Shown here piece by piece: positions 10,828 to 22,852 of a stretch of DNA of 64,000 nucleotides. Source of the stretch: Hymenopus coronatus (lineage: Eukaryota > Arthropoda > Insecta > Mantodea > Hymenopodidae); the NCBI GenBank assembly GCA_030762935.1, contig CM060897.1, forward strand, positions 109,768,176 to 109,832,175, given 5' to 3'. Each line of letters opens with the position of its first letter. Position 1 is the stretch's first letter. A program made the translations under genes and the position numbers. The notes under the pieces were generated by a model. That model saw nothing but the letters and a program-made list of their open reading frames with translations. It was not told the origin of the DNA and made no database searches.

Positions 10828-11653
10828 TTTACCTTCTCTAAACGTACCTGCTAGGTACATAGTGTATAGAGAAGGTATTGCATACCACCCAAAAATGCGA
10901 CCTTGAGATTTCACCGGAAATATACGTTTTAAGGTACCCTATTTTAAAAAAGAAAGCAGTTTTAGATAAGGTCCACGTGTCTGTCTGTCTGCGAACACTA
11001 TAGTTCAAAAGAAAAAAATATTGGTAAATGCCTTTCGAGGATGTGACACGAAGATTTTGAGGAAGATTCCCCTACCCAAACTACCCTTTACATGGACACA
11101 TTTTTAAAAACTTCTATTTTCTCAAAATGGCTCTAACAATTTTGGTTAAAATACCGTATATTAAAGATATTTACACGACAAATTGGATGTATATCTTGAA
11201 TTTTCTGGGAATAGCTTTTGAAGGCCTCTTTATTTCGGATGAATTTTACTGGATTTTGCATAACTAGTAAACCGTAAGAGATAGACAAAAACTTACTATA
11301 CAAAATATGCAGATATCTTGAAACACACAATTTATGTCATACACACTTTTTCCGTGGAGTTGACCACTTTTGAGGTATTCCTTGTTACTGATTAGTTTTA
11401 AAATACTTAAAATGTTTCCCATACAGGAATTTATCAATCTGTGGCATGCAAAGAAACGAATTTCAATGACATGGAAGCCAGCTTTTAAAGCACTGTCGCT
11501 TTAGCATAGACCACTGCCTTATTTCCCTTCTACTTAAAAGGAAACAAATATTAAGAGCATGTTTGCTAATCAATTAGCATGAAGTAGGTAGAAGAATAAG
11601 ATTTTTAATGATAATTTTTCACAGAGATTTGTCATGTGACTGGAACACATCAG
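10828..11653 (+). mobile_element. PD element, forward, near complete
   Basis: The P-end palindrome is diverged (acgtacctgctaggtacata), followed by the standard blocks to a D end at gtcatgtgactggaacacat and cagctttttt. Length is about 826 bp. Confidence 0.8.
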
Positions 11654-12010
11654 CTTTTTTGGTGTGTAAGGATTGGTTTAATCAGACCAAGTCTTGCCAC
11701 TATGTGACGGCTTTGAAATTCCATGATCTTTGTATGGTTACGGTAAAAATACGGATATCGATTTTCCATTTTCCATTTGAGAAATTTACGAGTAATCAGG
11801 GAAGAACCAGTGTGTACGATAAAGAACAGAGTGGAAGTTCATCAATCTTTATGGAGGAGTTGAAAGCAAAAGTTGATAAAAGAATTCAGAAAAATCGGTG
11901 TTAGACACCGTACATGACCTTTTGTGTTGGTATTGGTAAATTTATACAAATAAAGAGGATTATCTTCGAAATGGTTATACCTAGAAAAAATGTATTTGAC
12001 AGAACTTTTG
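11654..12010 (+). pseudogene. Deleted mariner-like remnant M1
   Basis: The frame ending at 11904 contains TSNQGRTSVYDKEQSGSSSI, which resembles the mariner helix-turn-helix/linker region ('GRTSVTDEERSGRPS'), followed by EELKAKVDKRIQKNR. Downstream sequence (gttagacaccgtacatgacc) aligns with the deletion junction of M3 and M4 rather than with a catalytic core. Terminal repeats are not seen at either end. Confidence 0.6.
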
Positions 12011-12014
12011 TATT

Positions 12015-12385
12015 TTAATGAGAGCTATATTGACATGCAAGTATCTTAAACATGTGTATTTTAGTCAAAATCGCCAGAGCCAATTTTGAGAAAAATATTC
12101 CATATAAAGGGAAGTTGGGAGGGGGATTTCTTGAAAAATGTTCGTATCGTATCTTTGGGAAATATTAATCATAAGTATCGACTTTGGTATTTTATCGATT
12201 CTGATTTATGAGTACTGCTGTTCAGATATAGACACACTGAGACACTCACAACATACCTTTTTCTATTTTTTTTAAGGAGGCCTCAAACTGTGTGTTTCTA
12301 GTAAAATCTTGGCATCGCATTTTTGGGTGGAATGGAAATATTTTCTCTCTTGTACAGTATGTGTATTGTACGGGGTAAAATAAGT
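12015..12385 (-). mobile_element. PD element, reverse, D half missing
   Basis: Reverse blocks run from the gtcaaaatcgccagagccaa region through the inverted GT segment to a degraded P end (gtacagtatgtgtattgtac). Confidence 0.7.
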
Positions 12386-14075
12386 ACGTGGTAAAATAAA
12401 TAAAGATCCCTAATTTTGTACCGAAACAAATAGCTTTGCTCCCTGCTTATAGTGGGTAAACACGTGACTGTAGAGTGCATTGTGTGCCAATTAATAACAT
12501 CGGGACAGAAAGCAATCCAACATGCAAGCCATCAACTACTACGTTTATGCCTGCCTACGAGGAATCTTTGTTATATATAGAACGTGGCGGTATAAGTGTG
12601 TAGTTTGCGGCAAAGTTCTGTCCTCAGAAAGTTCAATTTGCATAGTCATTACGTAACCCATGCAAGTGAGTACGAAAGTTACCATTGTGAAAAACGTTTC
12701 TTTCAAATTGTGTTCGAAACCAATTAATTGCCGAGATACCTATTCATTTTCTGTTTTATAAATGTGAAAGGTTTTTGTTACAAATTAATTCTCATACCTA
12801 CTATTGACAAAATAAAGTGAATAAAATGATAAGTTAAGGAGCTTATTTTATTATTTTTATAGTATAATAATAGTCATTATTTGTTGTAATTACTTAAGTT
12901 ATGTTTACTAATTACCAATCAAACCCATACAAATAATTATATTTTCGTATCCGAAGTATGCAAAACGCTTAATAAAAGCAACTGTTCTACAATCATGAAC
13001 CTATATTAGAGGTATTAACTTATGAAAAGTGGATAGCAAAATCTTGATACTGCCACAGCAGTGAAGCAATCGTCTGTTCTTGATTTCCCCGCAGTAGTTG
13101 ACGCAGTGCACAGTTTACCATAGTTTGCTGTTAAGGGATAGCTGTTAGAGACCTGACAATTTAGCTCAACTATTAAAGCACCAATGCAATGACCGAGATT
13201 AGACAATACAGTCAATCACGGTCACTTCACTGGATCGATATTATCAAAACATCTTATTGCAGCTGATGTTCATTTCTTTAAAATCTTGTCGCACCTGACG
13301 TTTGTTATTGGTAACAAGGTGACGTTCCAGTCAGCCAACCTCACTTTTAATAACTACCAAATTGTACTTTCAATTAATTCAGTTACAATTTATTTAAAGT
13401 TTTATTAAGTTTATAATGTATTTAGTTAAAATATAGAGTGAAAATATCATTATTTGTATTTATGAATGATGAGCGCAAAAACCTCAAATAAAATATTGCC
13501 ATTTAATGTACAAGTTACAAAAAACTAGAATAAAATAATTGTTTCCTGCTTCTAATGCTGCTATCGATATTCGTATATTTTGTGTAGGTACGGTCAGCCA
13601 TGTCATAATTCAGGAGGCAGTGAAGAATGAAGAACAAAAACATTTGGTAAATAAACATGGTCGAATGCGTCATCTACCATTTGAGAACTAATGTAAGTAT
13701 TATAATCATATCTGATAAAAATCTCCCTTCTTATACATTACAATTATTAATATTCCACTTGGCTGAATTGTCTTATCAAATACAACTCGTGTTTTCATCT
13801 CTTAGGGCAATTCGCTCCCGTCGCCTCGTTCCGGTCGTGAATTATAGACAAGATGAAAATACTCGAGGTATTACATACTTATGATGGTCCTTAAACAGTG
13901 TTAATACATATCATTTAATATTGAATATGAACCTGTAGTCTAGTAACCCATACTATTTGACTTCGGCTGGTCTCTAGCCAGAAAAAGTATAACCATGTTC
14001 TTTATCCACAACGTATTAGGATCTCAAAACTGCGATTTCCAGACTAGAGTCGAAATAAACTGATCTCTCGCAAAA
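12386..14075. other. Unassigned 1.7 kb stretch
   Basis: The longest stretch in the first half without PD sequence. AT-rich, with no recognised domain in any frame and no SINE head. Frames at 13015-13215 (reverse) and 13657-13884 (forward) are short and unremarkable. This could be single-copy host DNA or an older element. Confidence 0.45.
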
Positions 14076-14077
14076 AT

Positions 14078-14102
14078 ATACATATATATATATATATATA
14101 TA
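14078..14102. repeat. AT microsatellite
   Basis: Alternating TA run of about 24 bases directly upstream of a reverse PD copy. Confidence 0.9.
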
Positions 14103-14110
14103 AAAAAAAA

Positions 14111-14986
14111 CCTGATGTACTCCATTCACATGACTTTCACTACATCTCTATAACAGATTATTGTTAACCTTATTCTTCTATCTACTTCATGCTAATCGAG
14201 ATAAACATTAGCAGGAACAGTTTTATTACCTATTTCCTTATACGTAGAAGGGAAATAAGGCAATATACTAGGCTAAACCGACAGTCCAATGTTTTACAAT
14301 GTGCTGTTTTGGTAGAGAAATCCGTTTCTTTGCATGGCCACATATGAGAAAAGTACAAGTATTTTAAAACTGAAATCAATAACAAGCAGTATCTCAAAAA
14401 CGGTGAATTCCACGAAAAAAATATACTAATATATTTGTTTATTTTAACAAGCTCTACATGTTTGTTAAATAAGTTTCTCTACTTGTTTCGGTTTACCAGT
14501 TATGCAAGATTCAGCAAAATTCATCCAGAATAAACATGTCTTCAGAGGCTATTCCCAAAAAATTCAAGATATACATTATATTTGTCACGTAAATATCACT
14601 AATATACAATATTTTGATCAAAATCGGTAGAGTCATTTTTGAGAAAATCAGAATGTTCGAAAATGTTTCCATGTAAAGAGTAGTTGTGGGTGAGGTGATT
14701 TTCTTTAAAATCTTCGTGTAGCACCATTGGAAGAAGCTGAACTTAAATGCCAAGTTTAGTATTTAACGAACCTACTTTTCGTTTTTGAGCTATGTTGCCC
14801 ACAGACGCACACACATACATTAACAGACACACACATACACTTAGACATTTTTTAAAAATGCTTTGTTTTGGATTCAGAGGGTCTCAGAATATATATTTTT
14901 GGTGAAATATGGGTATCAAATTTTTGGGTGCAATATAATACCTTTTCTATACACTATGTACACAATAGCTGTAGAGAAAGTAAAAA
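14111..14986 (-). mobile_element. PD element, reverse, complete
   Basis: It begins ctgatgtactccattcacat and ends ctgtagagaaagtaaaaa after the P region (actatgtacacaatag). Length is about 876 bp. A reverse-strand frame of 80 codons (14511-14753) is the same stop-poor segment that recurs in many copies. Confidence 0.85.
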
Positions 14987-15295
14987 AGAAAAGATGGAGA
15001 GGGATTTGGAAACCAAATTCCAGATCTCGTTATCTCTAAATGGAAGAAGCGTGTCCACTTAGCATAAGTGGAAATTGAATTCTTTACTTAGGACATAACG
15101 AGAGTACGGGTCCACTAAGGAGCAAAAGCACTTTATTCACAGATCACAATCGAAAAAATTTTCTCCCCAAGCTTGCTCAGTTAGCTTACTAAACTAAATG
15201 TTTATACCCTCGTCCAGTATTCTAATTTGTAAGATTTCTCTTAATTGGATGTTGGTCGGGTTGAAGTAAACCTGAGGATATCACGAGACAAACAT
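14987..15295. other. Unassigned stretch
   Basis: About 300 bases between two reverse PD copies, with no recognised feature. Confidence 0.4.
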
Positions 15296-16096
15296 TTTCA
15301 TTCTCTATCTGCTCTGAAAACAAACTTCTTACAATGGTTTAATCTTCTCTTTACTTCATAATAATCTAAATTAATATTAACATAATAGTATCATTACTAG
15401 TTCCTTATAAGTAAAGGAATACAGAATGTTAAAGCAATAGCCAAATTTAAAAACTGTCGCTATTCGATTGTCATTAAAACTCTCTTCTTTGCATGGCCAG
15501 GAGTAAAAAAAAAGATGACTTCCTGTTTGAGAGAAAAGTAAGAATTTTAAAACTGAAACAAACAATAAGGAATATCTCGGAAATGGTCAACTCTACAAAA
15601 CAAATTTATATGACATAAATTGTGTATTTTAACGAGATGTGATACCTTGATTTGTGTAATACTTTTTTATTTATCCCTTACTGTTTACCAGTTATGCAAA
15701 AGTCATCTGAGGAAAGGGCAACCCAAAAAATTCAAAATATCAATTTATAAATTTGAATACCGCTAGAACTATTTTTGAGAAAATCAAACCTTTCGAAAAG
15801 TTTTCTATGTAAAGGGTAGATAATTTAGGATGTCATGATTTATCTCAAAATCTAGTTCTGTATCATCCTTGCAAGCAACTAAACTTATATACCAAATTTG
15901 GCACTTTGCCGAATTTTCGTTTTCGAGCTATCGTGTTCAAAGACATACACACACAATACAAGGACCTGTTTACAAAAAATTATGTTTTTATACAGGGGAC
16001 CCTAAACGTGTAATTCCAGTGAAATCTCGGTATCAAACTTTTGGGTGGTCTACAATATCCTCTCTACCTATGAACTACATACTAAATTGAGGAAAC
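15296..16096 (-). mobile_element. PD element, reverse, diverged
   Basis: The D end is degraded (cattctctatctgctctgaa), then the standard reverse blocks run to an inverted GT segment (cacacacaatacaaggacct) and a degraded P end (ctatgaactacatacta). Confidence 0.75.
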
Positions 16097-16204
16097 ACTT
16101 ACTATGTTTGGATATAAATAATTAAAACTTAGAAAGTCTCAACTTGAGATACTCTAGAAACATCATCTTAGTTCATTTCCTGAAACTTCACAAATGACAG
16201 ATTT

Positions 16205-17117
16205 GACAAAAATCTATGATCCATTAAAGTGGCTTTCTCGACATTTTTGTGCAATAAATTACTCTTACACCCGGTTTTATTATTTATGGCATGGCAAGTA
16301 ATTACATTGATGATACATGGTATGAAGATGGAGCACCGGTGGTGGGGGAAACTGGAGAATTCAGAAAAAAATCGTCCCCGTGCAGCTTTGTCCACTACAA
16401 ATCTCACATCGAAACCGGGCTGCAAAGCTTGCTCTTCTATCTGCTTCATACTAACCGGGATAACTGTTATAAAAATCGATTGAGTTACTTAATTCCTTGT
16501 AGGTTAAGCGATATTCAAATACTTCAAGGTTTGTCGCTATGTCGACTTTTAAATACTCTTCTCTTTACGTGTATGAAAGAAAATCTAATGATATCCCCTT
16601 TGAGGAATTTGAACATTTAAACCAATAAAGACTATTTCTGAAATGATTAACTCCATTTCTTCCAGAGTGAAGAGACTCCAGCGGCTATTCCCAGAAAAGT
16701 ATAGATTTGCACTTTCTCAAGAAAATATCTTAAATATACGTCATTTTATTCAAAATCGTTACGACATTTCTTGTTAAAATCGAAAATATCAAAAAATATT
16801 GCATGCAAAGGGTACTTTTGAGATTGGGGGATTTTCCCAAAAGTTTTCATGTTGCATTCTTGAAGGATACTAAATTAAAATATACCAATATTAGCGTTTA
16901 ACCGACTTAATACTCCGTCACCGACACACGCACTCACTTAGAGAGAGAGAGAGAGATATAGAGAGACAAACACGGACCTTTTTCTGAAACTTTTTTGGAA
17001 AGTGGGATCCTCAAAACATATATTTCCGTTGACAACTCGGTATCGAAGCTTTAGATAAAATGCAGCACCGTCTCTACCTACTATGTATGCACATAAAATT
17101 CGTAGAGAAAGTAAGAA
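16205..17117 (-). mobile_element. PD element, reverse, interrupted by SINE3
   Basis: The D end is at ccattaaagtggctttctcg, the interruption is near 16262-16427, and it resumes with cttctatctgcttcatacta. It ends at cgtagagaaagtaag after a P region with an inserted base pair (ctatgtatgcacat). A GA microsatellite occupies the usual GT position near 16938-16960. Confidence 0.8.
16285..16427 (-). mobile_element. tRNA-derived SINE3, 5'-truncated, nested in PD element
   Basis: The reverse SINE3 body shows gatggagcaccggtgg, ggaaactggagaattcagaa and tttgtccactacaaatctca. The tRNA head is missing, as expected from 5' truncation on insertion. Confidence 0.75.
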
Positions 17118-17478
17118 AGGGGGAAAATCAGAGAATAATAAATGTTAAATATACTACATATTATGTAATAATAGAAGAAGTAGATTGAAATGGCTTATAC
17201 ACATTAAGTGGGTGAATGCAGTAAGAAGAAATATGAACCGCAAAGAGCTTGCAGAAGAGAGGATAGACATCTAAAGATATATATATATAGACAATAGAGA
17301 CAAATCAGAATAAATCAATAATAAATACCAAAAATGTATCTTTAAATATATTTTTTCATACTTTAGATGCAAGGAAAAGAAAAAAAAAATTCTTGCAGCA
17401 AATAAAATTCAGAATATGGGAATTAGAATCACAGAAATCAATTAACCGTTTTTTGTAAGTGTAAGTCATTAAGTTTTT
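17118..17478. other. Unassigned purine-rich stretch
   Basis: Purine-rich with a short TA run near 17277-17290. No recognised gene or repeat. Confidence 0.4.
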
Positions 17479-17985
17479 GGTTTTTCGCTATGTAGAGTAT
17501 ATAGAGGAAATATGCATTCCACCTAAAGCATTATAGGTCAAAATTGTACTGGAAACATATATTTTGAAGCCCCGTTAGTAAAATAAAGGCGTTTTTAGAA
17601 AAAATGTCTGAGTATGTGTGTCCGTGTGTCTCCAATAGCATATTTCTACCACAAAAGGTCGGTAATATACCAAACTTGATATTTAAATTCACTATCTTTC
17701 GAGATTGCAACAAATATTTTCAAGAAAACCCCTACAAAACTAAACCAGCCTTTACATGGAACATTTTTTGAAAATGTAGCTTTGCACAAAAACATTTATA
17801 ACGATTTTAATTAAAATACTTCATGTTTAACATGTTTTAATGACAAATGAAATATAGGTACCTATATCTTGAATTTTCTGGGAGCACTTTCTGAAGCCTT
17901 TTTCATTCTGAATGTTCTTTGAGTAACTGATTAAATGTTACTATACAAAAATATAGAACTCGTGCAGTTTGGGCATAATACATTT
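17479..17985 (+). mobile_element. PD element, forward, D half missing
   Basis: A degenerate P region (tatgtagagtatatagagga) and standard early blocks. It stops in the acaaaaatatagaactcgtg block, where a new P end begins at 17988. Confidence 0.75.
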
Positions 17986-17987
17986 TA

Positions 17988-18783
17988 TTTTCTCTACCCC
18001 GTACTATGTACGTATTAGGTAAAGAAAGTAACGAAATGCACCCAAAATAAAATAAAATATATGATTTGAGGTCCTCTGAATTAAAAAGATTTAGAAAAAT
18101 GTCCCTGTGTATGTGTATGTCTACGAACAGCAGAACTCAAAACCGAAACGGACGTTAAATTACAAACTGAATATTTAAGTCCAGCGCATTCCAAGAATGC
18201 GACAAAAATATTCAGGATAATTCCCCCTCATATCTACTCATTACCTAGAAAAAATGGATATTTTTACTACTGTCTAAAATAACTAAAATTTTTGGTTCAA
18301 GTACCATGTAAGTATAAGATATTTTTGGGACAAATAAAATGTATATCTTACACTGCCTTCTTCTTTACGGATTCTCTTTTGCGGAACTGATAGAACGTAA
18401 AAGATAGATATACATTACCATACAAAAAGGAAGATCTCGTCAAAACACACAATTTATGTCATATACGTTTTTATGCTGCGAAATATTCCTTATTGTATTT
18501 ATAATTTTACCAAACATGAACTTTTCTGTTTATTTATTTATTTTTTTTGATCATGTTATCAATCATCAGTTTAGTGACCAGCTTTTAAAAGATTTGACTA
18601 TAACTTTGACGTAGTGTATTCCCTTATTTCCTTTCTATTAACAGCAACTAAAACTAATAAGACTATTTCTGTTAATGTGTATCTTGATAATCATGCAAGT
18701 GATAGAGGAATAACCTTTAGTGAAAGTAATTTGTTATAGGATAATAGGTAAAGAAAATAATATGAATGAAGCACATCAGATTT
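17988..18783 (+). mobile_element. PD element, forward, near complete
   Basis: P palindrome ctaccccgtactatgtacgt, GT-type segment near 18105-18125, D end at gaatgaagcacatcaga followed by a T run. Confidence 0.8.
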
Positions 18784-18794
18784 TTTTTCAATCT

Positions 18795-18999
18795 GGTCAT
18801 ACAAAGAGAAGGAAATTACAATTGTTCACCTAGCAACGAGCTTCTAAAAGATTTGGCTATCACTTTCTTTGGCTATTCCTTATTTTTATTCTACCTAGAA
18901 GAGACTAAGTCATAAAACCATTTGTGGTGCTGTTTATTTCAATCAGCATGAAGTACAGAGAAGAATAAGTTTTTTGAGATCATGTGGATGGAATGCATA
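18795..18999 (+). mobile_element. PD element, tandem 3' fragment
   Basis: The fragment starts at the ctggtcatacaaag block right after the previous T run and ends at a diverged D end (gagatcatgtggatggaatg). The same internal start is used by the fragment at 19760. Confidence 0.7.
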
Positions 19000-19001
19000 C
19001 A

Positions 19002-19755
19002 TTTTTTTGGAGTTAACCATTTTAGAGATATTCCTTATTATTGGTTTAAAGTTCCCGAAATTTATACTTTTCCCAACTGGGACGTCATAATTTGTTTTTC
19101 CCTTTTATCTTTTGGTTATTCAAGGAGAATATAATATCAATTCTATCCAATATTGACCAATATATTAAACTACCATTTACATGGAAATATCTTCGAATTT
19201 TTTATTTTCTCTTAAATGACTATAAAGATTTTGATTAAAATATCTTACATTAAAGGTATTTACTTAAGAAATAAAAGCATATCTTGAATTTTCCAAATAG
19301 ATTCTGAAGATTTCTTTATTCTGGATAAATGTTTCTGAATTTTAATTAATCGTAAGAGATAGGAAAAAATGTTCGATACAAAAAAATCTAGATCTCATTA
19401 AAACGCATAATTTATGTCACATACCTTTTTTTTAATAGAGCTGGCCGTTGCTGAGATATTCTTTGTTATTGGTTTCAGCTTTACAGTACTTATATTTCTC
19501 TCATACGTGAATTTGTTAATGCTGGCCATACAAACAAAGAAATGTCACTCACATAGCAACCAGCTTTTGAAAGATTCGACTACGGCTTTTGCTTAGCATA
19601 TTCTCTTACTTCCCTTCTACTTACAGCAAACATCTAGAAAGACAAATTCTACCAATTTTATTATGGCTAGCATGAAGTACATAGAAGAATAACCTTTTTA
19701 AGAATAGTTTGTTACAGAGATATAGAGTAAGTCATGTGAATGGGACACATCCGAT
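19002..19755 (+). mobile_element. PD element, forward, rearranged tandem copy
   Basis: It starts with a ggagttaaccattttagaga block, then restarts at an earlier block (catttacatggaaatatctt, near 19175) and runs to a D end at gtcatgtgaatgggacacat. Two fragments are therefore joined here. Confidence 0.7.
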
Positions 19756-19759
19756 TTTC

Positions 19760-19995
19760 CCTATAATTCCTGGTCATGTAAGCAGAACTGAATTTCTACC
19801 CCGTTTTGTTTCGACTAGCTCTTAAACTATTTGACTATGGTAGAGGCTAGAGGAATATTGTTTCCCTTGTACTTACGAAGAAATGATCTTATTAGCTTAT
19901 CTTGATTAGCTTGAAGTAGATAGAAGAATAACCTTTTGTAACAATAGTTGTTGCAGGTAGAGAAAGTCATGTGAAACTAACACATTAGATTTTTC
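19760..19995 (+). mobile_element. PD element, tandem 3' fragment
   Basis: It starts at cctggtcatgtaagc and ends with gtagagaaagtcatgtgaaa and acacattaga. It is the last unit of the 17.5-20.0 kb forward cluster. Confidence 0.7.
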
Positions 19996-20638
19996 AACAG
20001 TGCGAAAATGTAAACTAGCATTTCATTGCTTGAACAAGCTGCAGAGTGGAATACTTATGAGGAAAGATAAAACAATAATGAATAGAAATTATTTAGGTCA
20101 GCATTGGGCGCTAGATTCCAACAAGGACACCCATCATTTGAACCAGTATTTGGGCGCACACGCTCCAAAAACTACTATGCATATACATGTCTAAATGCTT
20201 ATATTTATTGGTGCGTGAATTTTCCAATTTAGTGGCTAGCTCGGGCGTATTTCACCGAGGGCTCTCACTGGCTACTCTGCAATATGAATGCCAAAAGCAA
20301 AATATGATGGCTTCCCGATGGAATACGTGCCGCTGAGAGAGAACTAATCTAACATATTTTCAGCGTGGATGTACATCATCGGGAGAGATAGTCTCTTATC
20401 AGGTTTTCAGGTCGACAGGCACTGATCAGGTTGCAAACATAATGGTATATTTATTGCATGCAAGTGCGGTAAATGCATCATTGGAAAACAAGGCATAACT
20501 TGTAAAGTCGAAATTCTCCAATACATTAATGCATGTATATTCATATTACTTTTTTCGACGATAGTGAATAAAAATCTAATTCAAGAAGTCACGATTTGGA
20601 ATCTAGTAAAGAGAGATCATTAAAGGACGTTAAACTTA
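19996..20638. other. Unassigned stretch
   Basis: Mixed-composition sequence of about 640 bases. A 64-codon frame (20000-20194) has no recognisable motif. Confidence 0.4.
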
Positions 20639-20707
20639 TGTATTTCCTTCACATAACTTTCTCTACCTATTCAGCAACAAACTGTTCTTTCAATAGCTTA
20701 TGCTTCC

Positions 20708-21215
20708 ATTGTAGTGTACCGGAGGGAACTCCGCACCTCAGCCAATGATTAGACATTTTGTACGTCAGACCCGGGAGGAGGGGATGGGAGGAGAACAATT
20801 ACAGAGGGTAGCCGGAACCAGACTGCGACAGGGAGTCCCTAACAGTTCCCAAGCAATTCTTCATCTCGATGCTGAGCGCTAGAAGCTGGCGCCTCAGGTG
20901 TGAGTTAACGTCCCTGAGTATACCGGCGACCCCCAGCGCCATCCTGCCGCCCAGTGCTGAGTTTCCAAAGCGGAATCAGCACCACAAGAGGGTGCAACCA
21001 CAGCTGACACTTATAATCTCGAAAGAAAGACCAGACTAATGAAATGGAGGTACAGGAAAGTTAGGGGAATGAGAAATCCTCCCGAACATTCGCCTAGCGA
21101 CCCAGAAAAAAAAAAAAACGTAAAAATCCATGAGTCAGAGAGGTCCGCTGCGTGGAGCCGATCCTACGACATCCCAAATACCAGTCCCAGACGAAACGCT
21201 TGAGCCACCTGGCTC
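20708..21215 (-). mobile_element. tRNA-derived SINE4, full length, nested in PD element
   Basis: The reverse strand begins gccaggtggctcaagcgttt (A-box-like), has a B-box-like ggatcggctcc, and extends about 500 bp to a gtaccggagggaactccgca tail region. It is flanked by GCTTATGCTTCC (20696-20707) and GCTTATTCTTCC (21216-21227), a 12-bp target-site duplication with one mismatch. Related copies are at 31000 and 44861. Confidence 0.85.
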
Positions 21216-21337
21216 GCTTATTCTTCCGTTTCTTCATGGTAATCGAGATGGTTTTGTTTTATATTTCATTGTAGTTATGAGGGTCATTCAGAAAGTAACG
21301 AACGATTTGGCTAAACTAAACTAAATAATAACGAAGT

Positions 21338-21443
21338 GTATCAACACGAACATTTATTTCCAAAATTATAGTACCTACCTTATTTTATTTGTATCAACAC
21401 GAACATTTATTTCCAAAATTATAGTACCTACCTTATTTTATTT
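21338..21443. repeat. 53-bp perfect tandem duplication
   Basis: Two identical 53-base units, 21338-21390 and 21391-21443, each starting gtatcaacacgaacatttat. Perfect identity in an otherwise diverged element implies a recent duplication or an assembly artefact. Confidence 0.92.
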
Positions 21444-21962
21444 CTCAATGTAATCTCCATTCTGTCAAAACATTTGCCAGTGGTACCAGTTTTTCAATAC
21501 CCATGTTATACCTTTGTAGCGTCAAAAAACTTCTTATTTATTTTCAATGCACAAAATATTCGGTCAATTGAATTTTATAGGTAAAAATCGCAAGTGTATG
21601 GTAATTATGCAATGAACGAATCTTCAGTGAGAAAAAACGCATAATTTACGAGTAGTCAAGGATGAGCGAGTGTGCATGTCAAAGAACATAGCGAAAATTC
21701 ATCATTCGATATGGAGGAGTTGAAACAAAATGTTTATTACCGAATTGAAAAAAAACAAAAACAAAACAAAAACAAAACAAAACAAAAAACGGGTGTTTCA
21801 CTTTGGACAACATACATGGCTTTTTGGACAGAAAAGACCTCAAAATGGCGGATACATGTTATTTAGGATCTTTATCGGTGAAAGAGTACAACATTTGCAT
21901 TGAAAAACCGGTATCACGTGACAACATATGCCTTGATAGCAATGGCACATCTTGAAAAATGG

Positions 21963-22259
21963 AAAATGGAAATGGCGTATTATTTATGGACGCTCTTTAA
22001 CTACTGTGCTTCTCAGGGTCCCATTCTACATTGGGCGTGAAAGACCACTTACATTTGTTCCGAGGCCTCTCTATCAGGCTTGAGGTTCTTTTACGTGTCG
22101 TAAATCTACGGCACGGGACCAACGGCTTTACTTCCCTTCCGAGGGAAGCCATGCTAAGGATTTTTACACCCAAAAAAAGCCATCGTCCTCCGCCTGGTTT
22201 GAACCCGCGCTCTTGGGTATATGAAGTTAGCAAGGTAACAATTACACCACGGAGGGCGA
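21963..22259 (-). mobile_element. tRNA-derived SINE1, full length, nested in M3
   Basis: On the reverse strand the head reads gtcgccctccgtggtgtaat (A box) with a B-box region gggttcaaaccagg. The body contains gggaagtaaagccgttggtc and ends near caatgtagaatgggaccctg. A perfect 12-bp duplication, CTTGAAAAATGG (21951-21962 and 22260-22271), flanks it. Confidence 0.9.
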
Positions 22260-22404
22260 CTTGAAAAATGGAGTAAGATACTATAGCTTTATTTACAAGG
22301 TTTTTGTTATTTAGTTATGTCAAATCGTTCATTACTTTCTGGACGTCCCTCGAACAAGGGAAATAAGGAGATACACTTGATTCTAAAGCATTGAGTGACA
22401 GTCA

Positions 22405-22825
22405 GGTGTACGTGTGGCTCAGGGAACATGTAGATGGGGTCTTTGAATCATGTCGATGCCTATTTTATATACCGGCCCCCTTGCGCAAACAAGGACGGAA
22501 GTGGATACGGCATTTACGCACGTCAACTCCAAGGGGGATGAGCACCAAATACTTCGATGGGGCAACATTTACCAGCTTGTATCCAAATTAGTGCAGGAGG
22601 ACATTAAGGCATCTCTCAACCCTGCACAGGCATCTATTGTGTGTTTCGGTACCACTGCTACGCCGAGCCTAACCCAATCTGAAAAACTCCCTTTCAGGAA
22701 GGACTCAGATATTCAGTCCGACGTACTTATAGCCATTTCAGACGTACCATGGGTGCTCGGTGTCCGCAGCACTGGTACCGGAGCAGCTGAAGAGGTTGAA
22801 ACTTTCCTCGTATGGGGGCTAGAGA
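22405..22825 (+). other. Unknown 421-bp insert with a 126-codon open frame
   Basis: This GC-richer segment interrupts the PD element between gacagtca (22397-22404) and gatagtca (22826-22833), a possible 8-bp duplication with one mismatch. A frame from 22450 to 22830 (126 codons) runs almost the whole insert and into the PD flank. It contains HVNSKGDEHQILRWGNIYQL and ends in VWGLER. I recognise no domain. It may be a fragment of a larger mobile element, a processed fragment, or a stop-free accident. Confidence 0.45.
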
Positions 22826-22852
22826 GATAGTCAAATCTTTTAAACCGATCGC

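Larger units (their letters stand above)
21278..22353 (+). mobile_element. Deleted mariner-like element M3 with terminal inverted repeats
   Basis: The left end GAGGGTCATTCAGAAAGTAA is matched by the complement of TTCATTACTTTCTGGACGTC at the right end. Inside are a helix-turn-helix linker remnant (near 21640-21740) joined to a C-terminal remnant (near 21870-21960, VKEYNICIEKPVSRDN), with the catalytic core absent. It contains an AAAAC-rich tract near 21748-21790, a 53-bp tandem duplication and a nested SINE1. M1 and M4 share the core deletion. Confidence 0.75.
20639..22850 (-). mobile_element. PD element, reverse, shattered by four insertions
   Basis: PD pieces are visible at 20639-20707 (ttcacataactttctctacc), 21216-21270 (ttcttcatggtaatcgagat), 22354-22404 (acaagggaaataaggagata) and 22826-22850 (gatagtcaaatcttttaaac). 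Between them lie SINE4, deleted mariner M3 (itself carrying SINE1), an unknown 421-bp insert and then repeat C. Confidence 0.75.

Noticed and set aside
17479..19995. CRISPR array or satellite array
   Set aside because: Units are long, diverged and unequal, each a truncated PD element. There are no short regular repeats with spacers, and the context is eukaryotic.
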